DNA from: Bacteroidota bacterium
Lineage (GTDB): Bacteria > Bacteroidota > Rhodothermia > JANXDC01
Assembly (NCBI GenBank): GCA_025059945.1
Contig: JANXDC010000004.1
Coordinates: 372,001 to 436,000, forward strand
Direction of reading: 5' to 3'
Length of the DNA stretch: 64,000 nt
How positions within the stretch are numbered: position 1 is the first letter of the stretch; the number at the start of each line of letters is the position of its first letter. Under the pieces are notes generated by a model, which ran no database searches, was not told where the DNA came from, and worked only from the letters and a program-made list of their open reading frames with translations. Below are positions 49,576-58,890 of the stretch, piece after piece. A program made the translations under genes and the position numbers.

Positions 49576-50775
49576 ATGGCCACAGAAAGCAAGCTCTTCA
49601 CAGCCGTTGCCGACCCGGGTCCGCTTACGGCATCCCCACGTCTGAAGCGCTTCGCTATGGGGATGGCCGCAGCCGGCTTTCTGCTTTTCGTGCTCGCCTT
49701 AGCTACGAGCCCTCAGCGGGCCTGGGCGGCGTTCTTGGTAAACTACTTTTTCTTCCTCTGCATCGGCTTGGGGGGTCTTTTCTTCGCCGCCCTGCAGTAC
49801 GTCACAGGCGCCTTTTGGTCGGTTCCTATGCGCAGGCTAGCCGAGGGCTTTGCGGCGTATCTGCCCATCGCCACAGCCCTGCTGCTGGTGTTGTTGGCGG
49901 GGGTCCATGAGCTATACGGATGGACGGATCACGAAAAATTCCATTTTGGCCCCAGCAAGGCCGCATACTTAAGCGTGCCGTTCTTTGCGGTGCGTCTGGT
50001 GTTGTACCTGGGGCTGTGGATGCTTTTCGGTTGGCTCATCATCGGCAACTCGATCCGTCAGGATCGGGTGCGGGATCCCAAGCTTACGCTTCGCAATGCC
50101 CGCCTGTCGGCGGCCTTTCTGGTCCTCTTTGGGATCACCTTCTATTTGGCCTCCGTGGACTTGCTGATGAGTCTGGAGCCCAAGTGGTTTTCCACGATGT
50201 TCGGGGTCTACGCCTTTGCGGGGCTCTTTCTGAGCACCCTGGCCACCCTGGCCCTGGTGACCTTGGCCATGCGCCAGCACACTGCGCTGGGGGAGCTCAT
50301 CCAGCCTTTTCATGTGCGGGACATCGGCACCTTTCTTATGGCCTACTCCTGCTTCATGATGTATGTGGGCTTTTCCCAGTTTATGCTCATCTGGTATGCG
50401 AACCTGCCCTTTGAGGCTTTCTTCATGATCAAACGCACCGAAAACGGCTGGCAGTATTTCCTGGCCGCGCTGCCTGTGCTGAAATGGGCCTTGCCTTTCT
50501 TTGTGCTCATGCCCGATGCTTTTCGGGGCAACCCCACGGTGCTGCGTCTGATCGCCACCGCCATACTGGTGGGCCAGTGGATGGACTTGTTCTGGATCGT
50601 GTACCCGACCTTTTATCCGCATCCGATCGCGCCCACCTGGATCGAGCTTGGAACGTTCCTAGGCTTTGCGGGGTTGTTTGGCTTGGCCGTACTGACCTTC
50701 TACAGCCGGTTTTCCACGGTGGCTGTAGGTGACCCCAAGTTGCTCTATAGCCTAAACGGTGGGTACCTGAAATGA
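49576..50775 (+). CDS. actF: Alternative complex III subunit ActF (NrfD-like)
   Basis: 399 residues, about ten helices. AAGFLLFVLALATSPQRAWA, LFFAALQYVTGAFWSVPMRR and FMLIWYANLPFEAFFMIKRT are typical ActF. It is homologous to ActC but usually lacks a functional quinone site, serving as second membrane anchor or in proton movement. It overlaps the dihaem cytochrome gene by four bases (ATGA). Confidence 0.93.
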   Translation: MATESKLFTAVADPGPLTASPRLKRFAMGMAAAGFLLFVLALATSPQRAWAAFLVNYFFFLCIGLGGLFFAALQYVTGAFWSVPMRRLAEGFAAYLPIATALLLVLLAGVHELYGWTDHEKFHFGPSKAAYLSVPFFAVRLVLYLGLWMLFGWLIIGNSIRQDRVRDPKLTLRNARLSAAFLVLFGITFYLASVDLLMSLEPKWFSTMFGVYAFAGLFLSTLATLALVTLAMRQHTALGELIQPFHVRDIGTFLMAYSCFMMYVGFSQFMLIWYANLPFEAFFMIKRTENGWQYFLAALPVLKWALPFFVLMPDAFRGNPTVLRLIATAILVGQWMDLFWIVYPTFYPHPIAPTWIELGTFLGFAGLFGLAVLTFYSRFSTVAVGDPKLLYSLNGGYLK

Positions 50776-51704
50776 AGACCTTTGGACGTTGGCTGCTCAA
50801 CCTCGCGGTCATGTTCCTAAGCATCGGGGCCGTGGTATATCTGTTCGTGTATTATTACCAAAAGGGGGAGCTTCACGGCACTTACGCGCTGCAATACCCC
50901 AAGACGGAGGCCCAGGCCGAGGGCACGGCCCCCCAGATGGTCGACGTAGAAGCCCTTAAAACCCCTACTCCGGAGCTCATCGCCAAAGGGGCTCAGCTAT
51001 ATCAAGTCAATTGCGCCTCCTGTCACGGCGAGACGGGGGAAGGAAACGGGCCGGCTGGCCTACGGCTCAATCCGAGGCCGCGCAACTTCAAGGTGGACCC
51101 CTTCAAATACGGCACCAGCATAGCCGGCCTGCACGGGGTGCTCACCAACGGCATCCCGGGCACCTCGATGCCCGCCTTCAACTGGCTCTCTGAGGAAGAG
51201 CGGTACGCGCTAGTGCACTATCTGCGGGCGGAGATGATCCCGAATCCGGAACCGGAGTCCGGCTCTACCCCTGCAGCGGCTTCCGGCTCTGGGGGAGCCA
51301 GTGCCCCCGCCCCCCCAGTGGAGGAGAAACCCACCGAACGCATCCCGATTAGCCTGGCCCTGCAACGCCTAGCCGAGCCCGTTCCGTCTGCTCGCCCCCA
51401 CGCTGTGGATGCTAGCCGTTACGCTATGGGGGCGGTGTTGTACGCGCAGCTCTGCGCCTCCTGTCATGGGGCTCAGGGCGAAGGCGGCGTGGCGCTGGGC
51501 CGCTTCGGAGCAGACCCGCAGCAGCGTCTTCTTACCACGCCGATCGCTGTGCCAGGTGCCCCATGGCTTGTGGATCGGGCTTACTTTGATCGCGTCCTTA
51601 CGCAAGGCCTGCAGGGACGCCTTATGCCTGGATACGGTACGCTCAGGCGTGCTGAACTGGACGCGCTCTACGCGTACCTCAAAGCACTGGCCACGGGAGA
51701 GTAA
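50772..51704 (+). CDS. Dihaem cytochrome c between ActF and the oxidase
   Basis: 310 residues. An N-terminal helix (LLNLAVMFLSIGAVVYLFVY) anchors two class I cytochrome c domains, with CASCHGETGEGNGPAG at residue 81 and CASCHGAQGEGGVALG at 228. They are joined by a Pro/Ala/Ser linker at about 158-190. Candidate axial methionines are in GTSMPAFNWLS and GRLMPGYGTL. It is probably the electron shuttle from the complex III to the CuA site of subunit II, which has no cytochrome domain of its own here. Tight overlap with actF and a two-base gap to coxB show joint translation. Confidence 0.88.
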   Translation: MKTFGRWLLNLAVMFLSIGAVVYLFVYYYQKGELHGTYALQYPKTEAQAEGTAPQMVDVEALKTPTPELIAKGAQLYQVNCASCHGETGEGNGPAGLRLNPRPRNFKVDPFKYGTSIAGLHGVLTNGIPGTSMPAFNWLSEEERYALVHYLRAEMIPNPEPESGSTPAAASGSGGASAPAPPVEEKPTERIPISLALQRLAEPVPSARPHAVDASRYAMGAVLYAQLCASCHGAQGEGGVALGRFGADPQQRLLTTPIAVPGAPWLVDRAYFDRVLTQGLQGRLMPGYGTLRRAELDALYAYLKALATGE

Positions 51705-51706
51705 AC

Positions 51707-52486
51707 ATGCTACGGAAGCCTGCTTGGGCCGCATTCGTCATAGGGCTGCTGATGACCTCCGGATGTCGATTTGCCGATCCGGAGTCCACCACGACTTGGC
51801 TCTTTGATCCCGCCACGCCGATTGCGGAAGAGGTGCGCCAAAACTTCTGGTACACGGCCTCCCTGATAGCGCCGTTTCTGATCTTGGCGGAGGCGCTGCT
51901 GCTGTATGCGATCTTCCGTTTTCGAAACCGAGCCGGCCGCAAGCCGGCCGCGTTCCACGAAAACGTAAAACTGGAGGTCTTCTGGACCTTGGTGCCGGCC
52001 ATCACGCTGGTCATGATCGCCGTGCCCTCGTTTCGGTTGGTGCACAAGATCACCCACGTGCCGGCTGATACGGAGCTAGAGGTGCAGGTTTTCGGACACC
52101 AATTCTTTTGGCGCTACGAATACCCCGAATACGGCATTACCCTATCCGATGAGCCTCTGGTGCTGCCGGCTAATAAAAAAGTCGCCCTCACGTTTTCCAG
52201 CGTCGACGTGATCCACAGCTGGTGGGTTCCCGCCTTTGGGTTTAAACAGGACGCCAACCCGGGTCGCGTCGCCACCCGTTGGGTGCAGGTAAAGCCCGGA
52301 TACTACAAAGGCCAATGCGCGGAGCTCTGCGGAGCGCTACACGGGGTGATGTGGATCGAAGTGGTAGCCCTTCCGGAAGAGGCTTTCCGGGAGTGGGTTC
52401 GGGCCCGCAAGCGCGGAGAGGCGCCCTCGATCGAGGAGCTTCGCGCGATGCTTTCGGGACCTCAAGTAGCCAAGCAGGAGGACTGA
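51707..52486 (+). CDS. coxB: Cytochrome c oxidase subunit II
   Basis: 259 residues. A lipobox (LLMTSGC) and two membrane helices (about 50-70 and 92-108) lead to the CuA domain. CuA ligands are all present: His170 in DVIHSWWVP, Cys204, Glu206 and Cys208 in GQCAELCG, His212 and Met215 in ALHGVM. The [13 protein letters not shown] aromatic region for electron entry is intact. There is no fused cytochrome c domain, in contrast with caa3 enzymes; the dihaem protein just upstream may replace it. Confidence 0.95.
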   Translation: MLRKPAWAAFVIGLLMTSGCRFADPESTTTWLFDPATPIAEEVRQNFWYTASLIAPFLILAEALLLYAIFRFRNRAGRKPAAFHENVKLEVFWTLVPAITLVMIAVPSFRLVHKITHVPADTELEVQVFGHQFFWRYEYPEYGITLSDEPLVLPANKKVALTFSSVDVIHSWWVPAFGFKQDANPGRVATRWVQVKPGYYKGQCAELCGALHGVMWIEVVALPEEAFREWVRARKRGEAPSIEELRAMLSGPQVAKQED

Positions 52487-52490
52487 AGCG

Positions 52491-54131
52491 ATGGCACAAT
52501 ACATAGAGCAACCCCTCACCCTATATAGTCGGTGGCCCAAGCCGCTAGCCGTTTTGGTGGACTGGCTCACCACCACGGATCACAAAAAGATCGGCATCAT
52601 GTATCTGCTCTACTCCCTGCTCATGGCCATCGTGGGCGGGGCCATGGCCGGCATGATCCGAAGCCAGCTGGCCGTACCGGATAACACGCTGCTGCGACCG
52701 GAACTATATAATGAGATCCTTACCCTGCATGGCACGATCATGATCTTTTTTGTGGCCATGCCCGCTTTGGCCGGTTTTGGGAACTACTTAGTTCCCATTC
52801 TGATCGGCGCGCGTGACATGGCCTTTCCCCGCCTGAACGCCTTCTCGTTTTGGCTTCTTGTGCCCTCGGGTTTGCTCATGCTCGCCAGCCTTTTCGTAGA
52901 AGGCGGGGCCGCCGCAGCCGGTTGGACCAGCTACACTCCCTTAGCCTCCAAGCAGTATATGGCCACCCCGGGTGTGGACATGTGGATCTTCAGCCTGCAC
53001 CTGGCGGGACTTTCCTCGATTCTGGGCGCCGTCAACTTCATCGTGACCACGCTCAATATGCGCGCACCCGGGATGCGTTTGATGGAAATGCCCTTGTTTG
53101 TGTGGGCCTGGTTTGTGACGGCGACCTTGATCTTGGTCGCTATTCCGGTCCTCTCCGGGGCGCTCACGATGCTCTTAACAGATCGGCTCCTGGGCACGAA
53201 CTTCTTCAAGATATCCGAAGGCGGAGACCCCCTGCTCTGGCAGCACCTGTTCTGGTTCTTCGGCCATCCAGAGGTTTACATCGTCATCCTGCCCTCCTTC
53301 GGGATTATCAGCCATGTGCTAGCCGCCTTCGCCCATAAACGCATCTTCGGCTACCCTGGCATGGTGATCGCCATCGCTGCTATCGGGATCGTGGGCTACC
53401 TCGTCTGGGCGCATCATATGTTCACAACGGGGCTGTCCACGCTCAGCCTGATCCTGTTTAGCGCTTTCTCCATGGTGATCGCCATCCCCACGGGGGTAAA
53501 GGTCTGGAGTTGGTTGGCCACGATCTGGGGGGGGACGATCCGCTTCACCACCCCGATGAAGTTCGCCCTGGGCTTCATCGCCCTGTTCATTCTGGGTGGC
53601 ATGGGGGGCATCTTCTTGGCTAACGCGGCGGTCGACTTCTCCCTGCACGATACGTACTTCGTCGTGGGGCATTTCCACTACGTATTCGCCGGCGGTACGG
53701 TCGTGGCCTTGCTAGCCGCCACGTACTTTTGGTTCCCCAAGATGACGGGGCGCTTCCTGAGCGAGAAGCTGGGCACCTGGGTCTTCTGGCTCTTCTTTTC
53801 GGGCGTGCTGCTCTCGTTTTTGGTTATGCACTTTCTGGGCATCCTGGGTATGCCCCGGCGCGTCTACACCTACCGGCCGGAGTTTACCTCATTAAATCAG
53901 CTCGTTACGGCGGGCTACGTGTTGCAGCTGCTAGCCGGCCTGCTGCTGCTGTTCGATATCTTCCGGACTCTGCTTAAACCCAAGCAGGACCTGCCTCCTG
54001 ATCCGTGGGGGATAAACGAGGTACAGAAAACGTTGGACTGGGCCACCAGTAGCCCGCCCCCCCCGTACAACTTCGAGCGCACCCCGACGCCGGATCAGTG
54101 GCGTTACGAACCCAAAGAACAGGCCGCTTAA
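52491..54131 (+). CDS. coxA: Cytochrome c oxidase subunit I, A1 type
   Basis: 546 residues, about 12 helices. Haem a ligands include His80 (LHGTIMIFF) and His396; His394 binds haem a3; CuB ligands are His259 in GHPEVYIV and His308-His309. The Glu261 in GHPEVY makes this an A1-type oxidase with a full D channel (Asp109 in [10 protein letters not shown]); Lys337 in PTGVKVWSW is the K-channel residue. It reduces oxygen to water and pumps protons. It starts five bases after coxB. Confidence 0.96.
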   Translation: MAQYIEQPLTLYSRWPKPLAVLVDWLTTTDHKKIGIMYLLYSLLMAIVGGAMAGMIRSQLAVPDNTLLRPELYNEILTLHGTIMIFFVAMPALAGFGNYLVPILIGARDMAFPRLNAFSFWLLVPSGLLMLASLFVEGGAAAAGWTSYTPLASKQYMATPGVDMWIFSLHLAGLSSILGAVNFIVTTLNMRAPGMRLMEMPLFVWAWFVTATLILVAIPVLSGALTMLLTDRLLGTNFFKISEGGDPLLWQHLFWFFGHPEVYIVILPSFGIISHVLAAFAHKRIFGYPGMVIAIAAIGIVGYLVWAHHMFTTGLSTLSLILFSAFSMVIAIPTGVKVWSWLATIWGGTIRFTTPMKFALGFIALFILGGMGGIFLANAAVDFSLHDTYFVVGHFHYVFAGGTVVALLAATYFWFPKMTGRFLSEKLGTWVFWLFFSGVLLSFLVMHFLGILGMPRRVYTYRPEFTSLNQLVTAGYVLQLLAGLLLLFDIFRTLLKPKQDLPPDPWGINEVQKTLDWATSSPPPPYNFERTPTPDQWRYEPKEQAA

Positions 54132-54137
54132 GAGATC

Positions 54138-55247
54138 ATGCGCATTTCCAGCACTGCCGTTTTGCTTTCGGAAACCTCGAGCGCGGAGCTATTGCGTCAT
54201 CCAGCGCGCCGATTGGGGATCTGGACGCTCTGGCTGGCCCTGCTCGTCTTTGGCCTCATGATCCTGGGGGGATATGTGCGGCTCTCCGGCTCCGGGCTTT
54301 CGATCCCGGAGTGGCCCATTATAAACGGAAGCCTCCTCCCCCCTCTAACGGAAGCCGACTGGCAGGCTGTATACCGCACCTATCACATTGTGATCGAAGG
54401 CGTCGATCCCAGTCAGCATTACGAGGGCCCCGCCGTTGGGATCATCCCCATGGAGCGCTTTCAGGTGATGTTTTGGATCGAGTACGCGCATCGATTTTTG
54501 GCCGCGCTGGTGGGGATCGTCTTTCTGGCTCTCTTCCTGCAGGTCCTGCGTATCGCCTCTTTACGTCACCGCTACGGGTTGCGCTTTACCTGGCTGGCCG
54601 TGCTGTTGCTGGTTCAGGCCGTGCTGGGGGGTATCGTAGTTAAGTCGGATCTGAAGCCCGAAATGGTGACGGCCCACCTGGGGATGGCCAGCCTGTTTCT
54701 GGGCCTGCTTATCTGGACAGGTCTGCAGATGTATGATGCAAGGCAAGTGCGCCACACCACAAGCGCCTACCGATGGGCCGTGGTCGCTCTGAGCGCGACC
54801 ACCCTGCAGATCCTCCTCGGGGGGCTTGTGGCCGCCAACTACGCCGGACATTTCATGAATACCTTTCCCACCATGGGGGGGTACTGGATCCCACCAGGGC
54901 TGTGGTCGTCGGATTTTCAGCCGGCCATCCTGAACGTATTCCACAACAAGGTGCTGGTGCAGTTCCTGCACCGCTGGTGGGCCTGGGGGGTGTTTGCAGC
55001 CGTTACGGCGCTGGTTTGGGTCTCTTGGCGCGCCCCAGGGGTTTCGGTTCGCGGCCGTCTGCTGCTGCGCAGCGTCTTCTCCGTGCTCGTACTGCAGCTG
55101 CTACTAGGGATCGCCACGCTGCTTCTGCAGGTGCCCATAGCTCTGGGCCTTATGCATCAAGCCGTGGGGTTTTTGTTGTTCGCCATTTTGGTTGCGATCA
55201 CCTACGAGCTTCGGTATGCGTCTGTGGCACTACCTCGAGCTCAGTAA
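54138..55247 (+). CDS. ctaA: Haem A synthase (CtaA/COX15)
   Basis: 369 residues with eight helices. ILGGYVRLSGSGLSIPEWP and the haem ligand motif MFWIEYAHRFLAALVG are diagnostic, as is FLHRWWAWGVFA in the second half and MHQAVGFLLF near the end. It hydroxylates the C8 methyl of haem O to form haem A for coxA. It follows coxA by six bases and overlaps ctaB by 32 bases. Confidence 0.94.
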   Translation: MRISSTAVLLSETSSAELLRHPARRLGIWTLWLALLVFGLMILGGYVRLSGSGLSIPEWPIINGSLLPPLTEADWQAVYRTYHIVIEGVDPSQHYEGPAVGIIPMERFQVMFWIEYAHRFLAALVGIVFLALFLQVLRIASLRHRYGLRFTWLAVLLLVQAVLGGIVVKSDLKPEMVTAHLGMASLFLGLLIWTGLQMYDARQVRHTTSAYRWAVVALSATTLQILLGGLVAANYAGHFMNTFPTMGGYWIPPGLWSSDFQPAILNVFHNKVLVQFLHRWWAWGVFAAVTALVWVSWRAPGVSVRGRLLLRSVFSVLVLQLLLGIATLLLQVPIALGLMHQAVGFLLFAILVAITYELRYASVALPRAQ

Positions 55248-56088
55248 ACCCACGATCACGCTGCTTGTGCTGCTGACGGCCGCTACGGCCTTGGTGGCCG
55301 AGGGAGAGGTAGTGCGCCGGCCCGTCGACTTCGGGATGATTCTCCTGGCCATTTTCCTTACGAGCGCCTCGGCCAACGCCCTCAACCAGTATTTTGAGCG
55401 GGAGCGCGACGCGCAGATGCGCCGCACAGCCCAACGTCGTCCCCTGCCCCGAGGTCTGCTGAAGCCCAAGGAGGCCCTGCTTTTCGCTGTGGCGGCGGGA
55501 CTTCTGGGTGTGGGGCTACTGGCCGTGCGCTTTAACCTGCTGAGCGCCTTTCTGGCCCTGCTTACGATCGGCTTTTACAGCTTTTTCTACACCTTATGGC
55601 TTAAGCCCCGCACGGCGCAGAACATCGTCATCGGCGGCGCGGCCGGAGCTATGGGGCCCGTAATCGCCTGGGCTGCCGCCACAGGGGGGCTGGAACTCAC
55701 CCCGTGGATCTTGTTTTTGGTGATCTTCTTCTGGACTCCCCCGCATTTTTGGGCCCTGGCTCTGATGGTCAAGCAGGATTACGAACGGGTGCGCCTGCCC
55801 ATGATGCCCGTCGTCAAGGGTGATCCGTACACGCTGCGGCAGATCCTCCTCTACACCGTCGTGACGTTCTTGGCTAGTTTAGCCCTGTTGGCCGTTAAGG
55901 CTGGGCTGATATACTTGATCTTTGCCGTCGGCTTGGGGCTGTGGTTTTTGTATCGCGCCTACGATTCGTACCGCCGGCGCACCGTTGAGTCCTACCGCAA
56001 GCTCTTTGGGGCCTCGATCTTGTATCTGCTGGCCCTCTTCGTGGGCGTGATGGTGGATGCCGTGTTTCGGGTGCAATGGACGCGATAA
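55216..56088 (+). CDS. ctaB: Protohaem IX farnesyltransferase (haem O synthase)
   Basis: 290 residues, nine helices, UbiA superfamily. The first Asp-rich site is NQYFERERDAQMRRTAQRRP (NxxxDxxxD type) and the second is MVKQDYERVRLPMMPVV. It adds the farnesyl tail to haem B to give haem O. I choose ATG 55216 (MRLWHYLELSKPTITLLVLL), which gives the conserved N-terminus; a TTG at 55192 is also in frame. Confidence 0.95.
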   Translation: MRLWHYLELSKPTITLLVLLTAATALVAEGEVVRRPVDFGMILLAIFLTSASANALNQYFERERDAQMRRTAQRRPLPRGLLKPKEALLFAVAAGLLGVGLLAVRFNLLSAFLALLTIGFYSFFYTLWLKPRTAQNIVIGGAAGAMGPVIAWAAATGGLELTPWILFLVIFFWTPPHFWALALMVKQDYERVRLPMMPVVKGDPYTLRQILLYTVVTFLASLALLAVKAGLIYLIFAVGLGLWFLYRAYDSYRRRTVESYRKLFGASILYLLALFVGVMVDAVFRVQWTR

Positions 56089-56627
56089 TGGACCGAGACC
56101 GCCGCAATAGAGTTCTGCTGCTGAGCCTGGTCTTCATAGCTGCGGCCATGTTTGGATTTGCTTTTGTAAACGTGCCTCTGTTTCAGGTCCTATGTCGGGC
56201 CCTGGGCATAAACCTTTCGCCCAACAACCCGCAGGCCGCCGCCCCGGCCCAAGGCCCCACTCGGGAGGTCCGAGTGGGCTTTGTGGCCTCGGTTGCCGAC
56301 GGTCTTCCGCTGCGCTTGCAGGTTCAGGAGGCCCTGCAGCGCTATCGGCTCGGTGAGCGGGGCCAAAACCTATACTGGGTCGAAAACCTTTCGGCCGATA
56401 CGGTATATTTTCGGGCCATTCACAGCGTTGTGCCCGAAGATGCGGCGCGCAAGATGAGCCTGCTGGAGTGCTTCTGTTTTGATGATATCACCTTAGCTCC
56501 ACGCGAGCGCCGGGAACTGCCCGTGATCTACGTGTTCAGCCGTGATCTGCGCCCCGAGGTGGGCCGTATTACGATGAGCTATACCTTGTATCGACGCAAC
56601 CCAGATGAGCGCACACCCGCCCGCTGA
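56088..56627 (+). CDS. ctaG: Cytochrome c oxidase copper chaperone CtaG (Cox11)
   Basis: 179 residues. A single helix (LLLSLVFIAAAMFGFAFVNV) ends in the conserved VPLFQVLCRALG; the periplasmic domain has the copper-binding CFCF motif in LECFCFDDITLAP. DLRPEVGRITMSYTLY is the usual end. It delivers copper to CuB of subunit I. Its ATG overlaps the ctaB stop (TAATG). Confidence 0.93.
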   Translation: MDRDRRNRVLLLSLVFIAAAMFGFAFVNVPLFQVLCRALGINLSPNNPQAAAPAQGPTREVRVGFVASVADGLPLRLQVQEALQRYRLGERGQNLYWVENLSADTVYFRAIHSVVPEDAARKMSLLECFCFDDITLAPRERRELPVIYVFSRDLRPEVGRITMSYTLYRRNPDERTPAR

Positions 56628-56793
56628 CCCTCGCACGGATCCCACGCTTCGCCGACGCAACCGATGGCTACTGGCGCTGCTTTCGGCCATCATGCTCGGT
56701 ATTGCGGGGTACACGTACTGGTGGATTCGCACGTACGGCAACCTGCCAGATCCCAGAGCGAAACGACAACAGGAGCAACCCAAACAGCCATGA
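56605..56793 (+). CDS. 62-residue single-helix protein in the oxidase operon
   Basis: One transmembrane helix (WLLALLSAIMLGIAGYTYWW) with a basic, Pro-rich N-terminus and a charged C-terminus. It overlaps ctaG by 23 bases and coxC by four (ATGA), so it is translationally coupled on both sides. I do not recognise the family. Small single-helix proteins at this place in other oxidase operons are accessory subunits or assembly factors; that is the best guess here, and it could stand in for the missing subunit IV. Confidence 0.7.
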   Translation: MSAHPPADPRTDPTLRRRNRWLLALLSAIMLGIAGYTYWWIRTYGNLPDPRAKRQQEQPKQP

Positions 56794-57587
56794 GCCAGCA
56801 TTTGCATGCGCACCCTCACGAAGACCCCATGAGCCACGTAAGCCCGCCAAGCTTCTGGCCCATTTTGGCCGCGCTGGGGGCCGGGGTGCTCTTTACCGGG
56901 GTCGTGCTTTATTTCTACGGCAGCCCCTTGGGTATATGGTCTCTGCTCGTGGGCGGCGTACTCGCCTTGGGCTCGCTCATCGGATGGGCCACAGAGATCT
57001 TGACGCAGCACGTTCATGACCCCGATGCACTGCAGCGCATGCTCAATCGGGGCTTTCTGTTTTTCCTCGTGTCCGAAGCCGCGATCTTCGCCGCTTTTTT
57101 TGCGCACTACTACTACCAACGGATCCTGGTCTTTGAGAGCTGGCCGCCGGCCGGAGCCCCGAAGCTGGAGACCCAGCTGCCGGCCATCGCCACCTTAATC
57201 CTGCTCACCAGCGGGGTAACGGCTCGGATCGCCCGCAGCAGCTTTGTGCAGAAGGGCAAGCGTGGAGCGGCCAAGAGCTGGATCCTGATCACCGTCGTGC
57301 TGGCCTCTATCTTTCTGGCCATAGAGGCCTACGAGTGGGGGCTGCTTAAGGAGTTCGACAACTTCACGCACCAGACCACTATGGCCGGCACGTATCTATA
57401 CGTTATGACCGGCTTTCATGCCCTGCACGTGCTTACGGGCATCGTGCTTTGGGCCCTGGTGTACCTTCGGCTTGAGCTCGGCCACATGAGCCCCCGATTT
57501 CATTTCTCCTTTAACGCGGCCGGCTGGTACTGGGATTTCGTGGATCTGGTTTGGGTCTTTCTCTTTTTCAGTATCTACCTGATCTGA
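56790..57587 (+). CDS. coxC: Cytochrome c oxidase subunit III
   Basis: 265 residues with seven helices. FFLVSEAAIFAAFFAHYYYQ, AIEAYEWGLLKEF, GTYLYVMTGFHALHVLTGIV and WYWDFVDLVWVFLFFSIYLI are signature stretches. A His-rich cytoplasmic N-terminus (MSQHLHAHPHEDP) precedes the first helix. It supports proton uptake and stability of subunit I. It is the last gene of the respiratory run; a strong terminator follows after 24 bases. Confidence 0.95.
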   Translation: MSQHLHAHPHEDPMSHVSPPSFWPILAALGAGVLFTGVVLYFYGSPLGIWSLLVGGVLALGSLIGWATEILTQHVHDPDALQRMLNRGFLFFLVSEAAIFAAFFAHYYYQRILVFESWPPAGAPKLETQLPAIATLILLTSGVTARIARSSFVQKGKRGAAKSWILITVVLASIFLAIEAYEWGLLKEFDNFTHQTTMAGTYLYVMTGFHALHVLTGIVLWALVYLRLELGHMSPRFHFSFNAAGWYWDFVDLVWVFLFFSIYLI

Positions 57588-57611
57588 ATCGAATTCTTAT
57601 CCTTCGGGAGG

Positions 57612-57650
57612 GTCGGGCCCCAGAGGGCTCGACTTTCCTTTTTTGTTTTA
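57612..57650 (+). terminator. Intrinsic terminator of the respiratory operon
   Basis: GTCGGGCCC at 57612-57620 pairs with GGGCTCGAC at 57625-57633 (one G-U pair) around loop CAGA, followed by TTTCCTTTTTTGTTTT. Confidence 0.85.
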
Positions 57651-57978
57651 GAGATGCTGAGCCCTATGCAACCTCCGGAGCCAGATCATGGGCTATGCCC
57701 AACTGAGCTTCACTAGGCCTCCGCAGGCGCGGCGCATCCAGGCCGGCAAGTTGATCGTTCGTGCAAAGCCGTATCCCGGCCCATAAGGGAAAGCAAAGCG
57801 TGGGCGCCTGCTTCGGGCTAGGAACCCAACTGGTTCGTACACTTATTTCGGTTTGAGGGGACGACAGGATGCGCATTCCAGCTCGAGGGGTCCCCCAAAA
57901 GTGGCTTTATGGCCTCGACCCGAGGGTGCTGAGGGAAAGGAGGCCCCATAACTTTGGTTTGTTCGCGTAGGGGAGGCG
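57634..57978. other. 345-base stretch without a convincing gene
   Basis: Two very short frames have a good ribosome-binding site on the plus strand: 32 codons from ATG 57688 (GGAG eight bases upstream) and 33 codons from ATG 57869 (GAGGGG eight bases upstream). Neither resembles a known protein. TAACTTTG at 57949-57956 is an exact TAnnTTTG box and probably the -7 element of the following SDR gene, though the -33 box is unclear. Confidence 0.4.
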
Positions 57979-58890
57979 ATGGTCCTTGCGGATGCAGATC
58001 GCGTGGTGCTGATCACGGGCGCGAGTACGGGCATCGGACTAGCGCTGGTGCGGGCGCTGGAGCGTACGGGCTTCCGGGTTGTGGCCACGGCGCGGGCTGA
58101 GTCCTTGGGGCGCTTCTTGCAGGCGGGAATTACGCCAAATGAGCGTCGCATGATCGTACCCCTGGACGTGAGGCGCCCAGAGGAGCGTCAAGCCGCCCTG
58201 GCGATGGTGCGCGCCCAATGGGGCGCCGTGGATGTGCTCATCAATAACGCTGCCATCGCCTATCGCGCCGTCTGTGAGCACATGGGTGAGGAGGATGATC
58301 TGGAACAGTTGCGCACCAACTATCTGGCTCCGCTGGAGCTCGCTCGCTTGGTGTTGCCGGAGATGCGAGCCCGACGCCGGGGGCATATCATCAACATCTC
58401 CTCTGTGGCTGGCATGATGGCCATGCCCACGATGGGCCCCTATAGCGCGTCCAAGTTTGCTCTGGAGGGGGCTACTGAGGCGCTTTGGTATGAGGCCCGC
58501 CCCTGGAGGGTGCGGGTTTGCCTGGTGGAACCGGGCTTTGTGCATTCTGAGTCCTTTCGTAACGCCCGTTTTACGAGCCGAAGCCGACAAGCGCTGGAGG
58601 ACCCCTCCGATCCGTATCACCGATACTACAGCTCAATGCTTCCCTTTATTGAGCGCATGATGCGTTGGTCGTGGGCCACCCCAGAGCACGTGGCCCGACG
58701 CATTCTACGCCTTATGCGCGATCCCGATCCCCCTCTTCGCGTCCAGGCCACGGTCGACGCGCGCCTTTTTGCCCTGCTGAGGCGTCTGTTGCCGGCTCGG
58801 CTGTACCATCGGGTCCTGTACGCGGCTCTTCCGGGCGTGCGTAGGTGGGTGCGATCTTCCAGCACGCTCACTCCAGCCCCCAGGGCTTGA
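57979..58890 (+). CDS. Short-chain dehydrogenase/reductase with C-terminal extension
   Basis: 303 residues. TGASTGIG at about residues 14-21, NNAAIAYR, SSVAGMMAMPTMGPYSASK (Ser, Tyr, Lys active site) and EPGFVHSESF are classical SDR features. The C-terminal 60 residues (RVQATVDARLFALLRRLLPA, RLYHRVLYAALPG) form an amphipathic, basic tail that may touch membrane lipids, as in some SDRs acting on hydrophobic substrates. GGGGAGG precedes the ATG. The 3' end overlaps the convergent phosphatase gene by 23 bases. Confidence 0.88.
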   Translation: MVLADADRVVLITGASTGIGLALVRALERTGFRVVATARAESLGRFLQAGITPNERRMIVPLDVRRPEERQAALAMVRAQWGAVDVLINNAAIAYRAVCEHMGEEDDLEQLRTNYLAPLELARLVLPEMRARRRGHIINISSVAGMMAMPTMGPYSASKFALEGATEALWYEARPWRVRVCLVEPGFVHSESFRNARFTSRSRQALEDPSDPYHRYYSSMLPFIERMMRWSWATPEHVARRILRLMRDPDPPLRVQATVDARLFALLRRLLPARLYHRVLYAALPGVRRWVRSSSTLTPAPRA

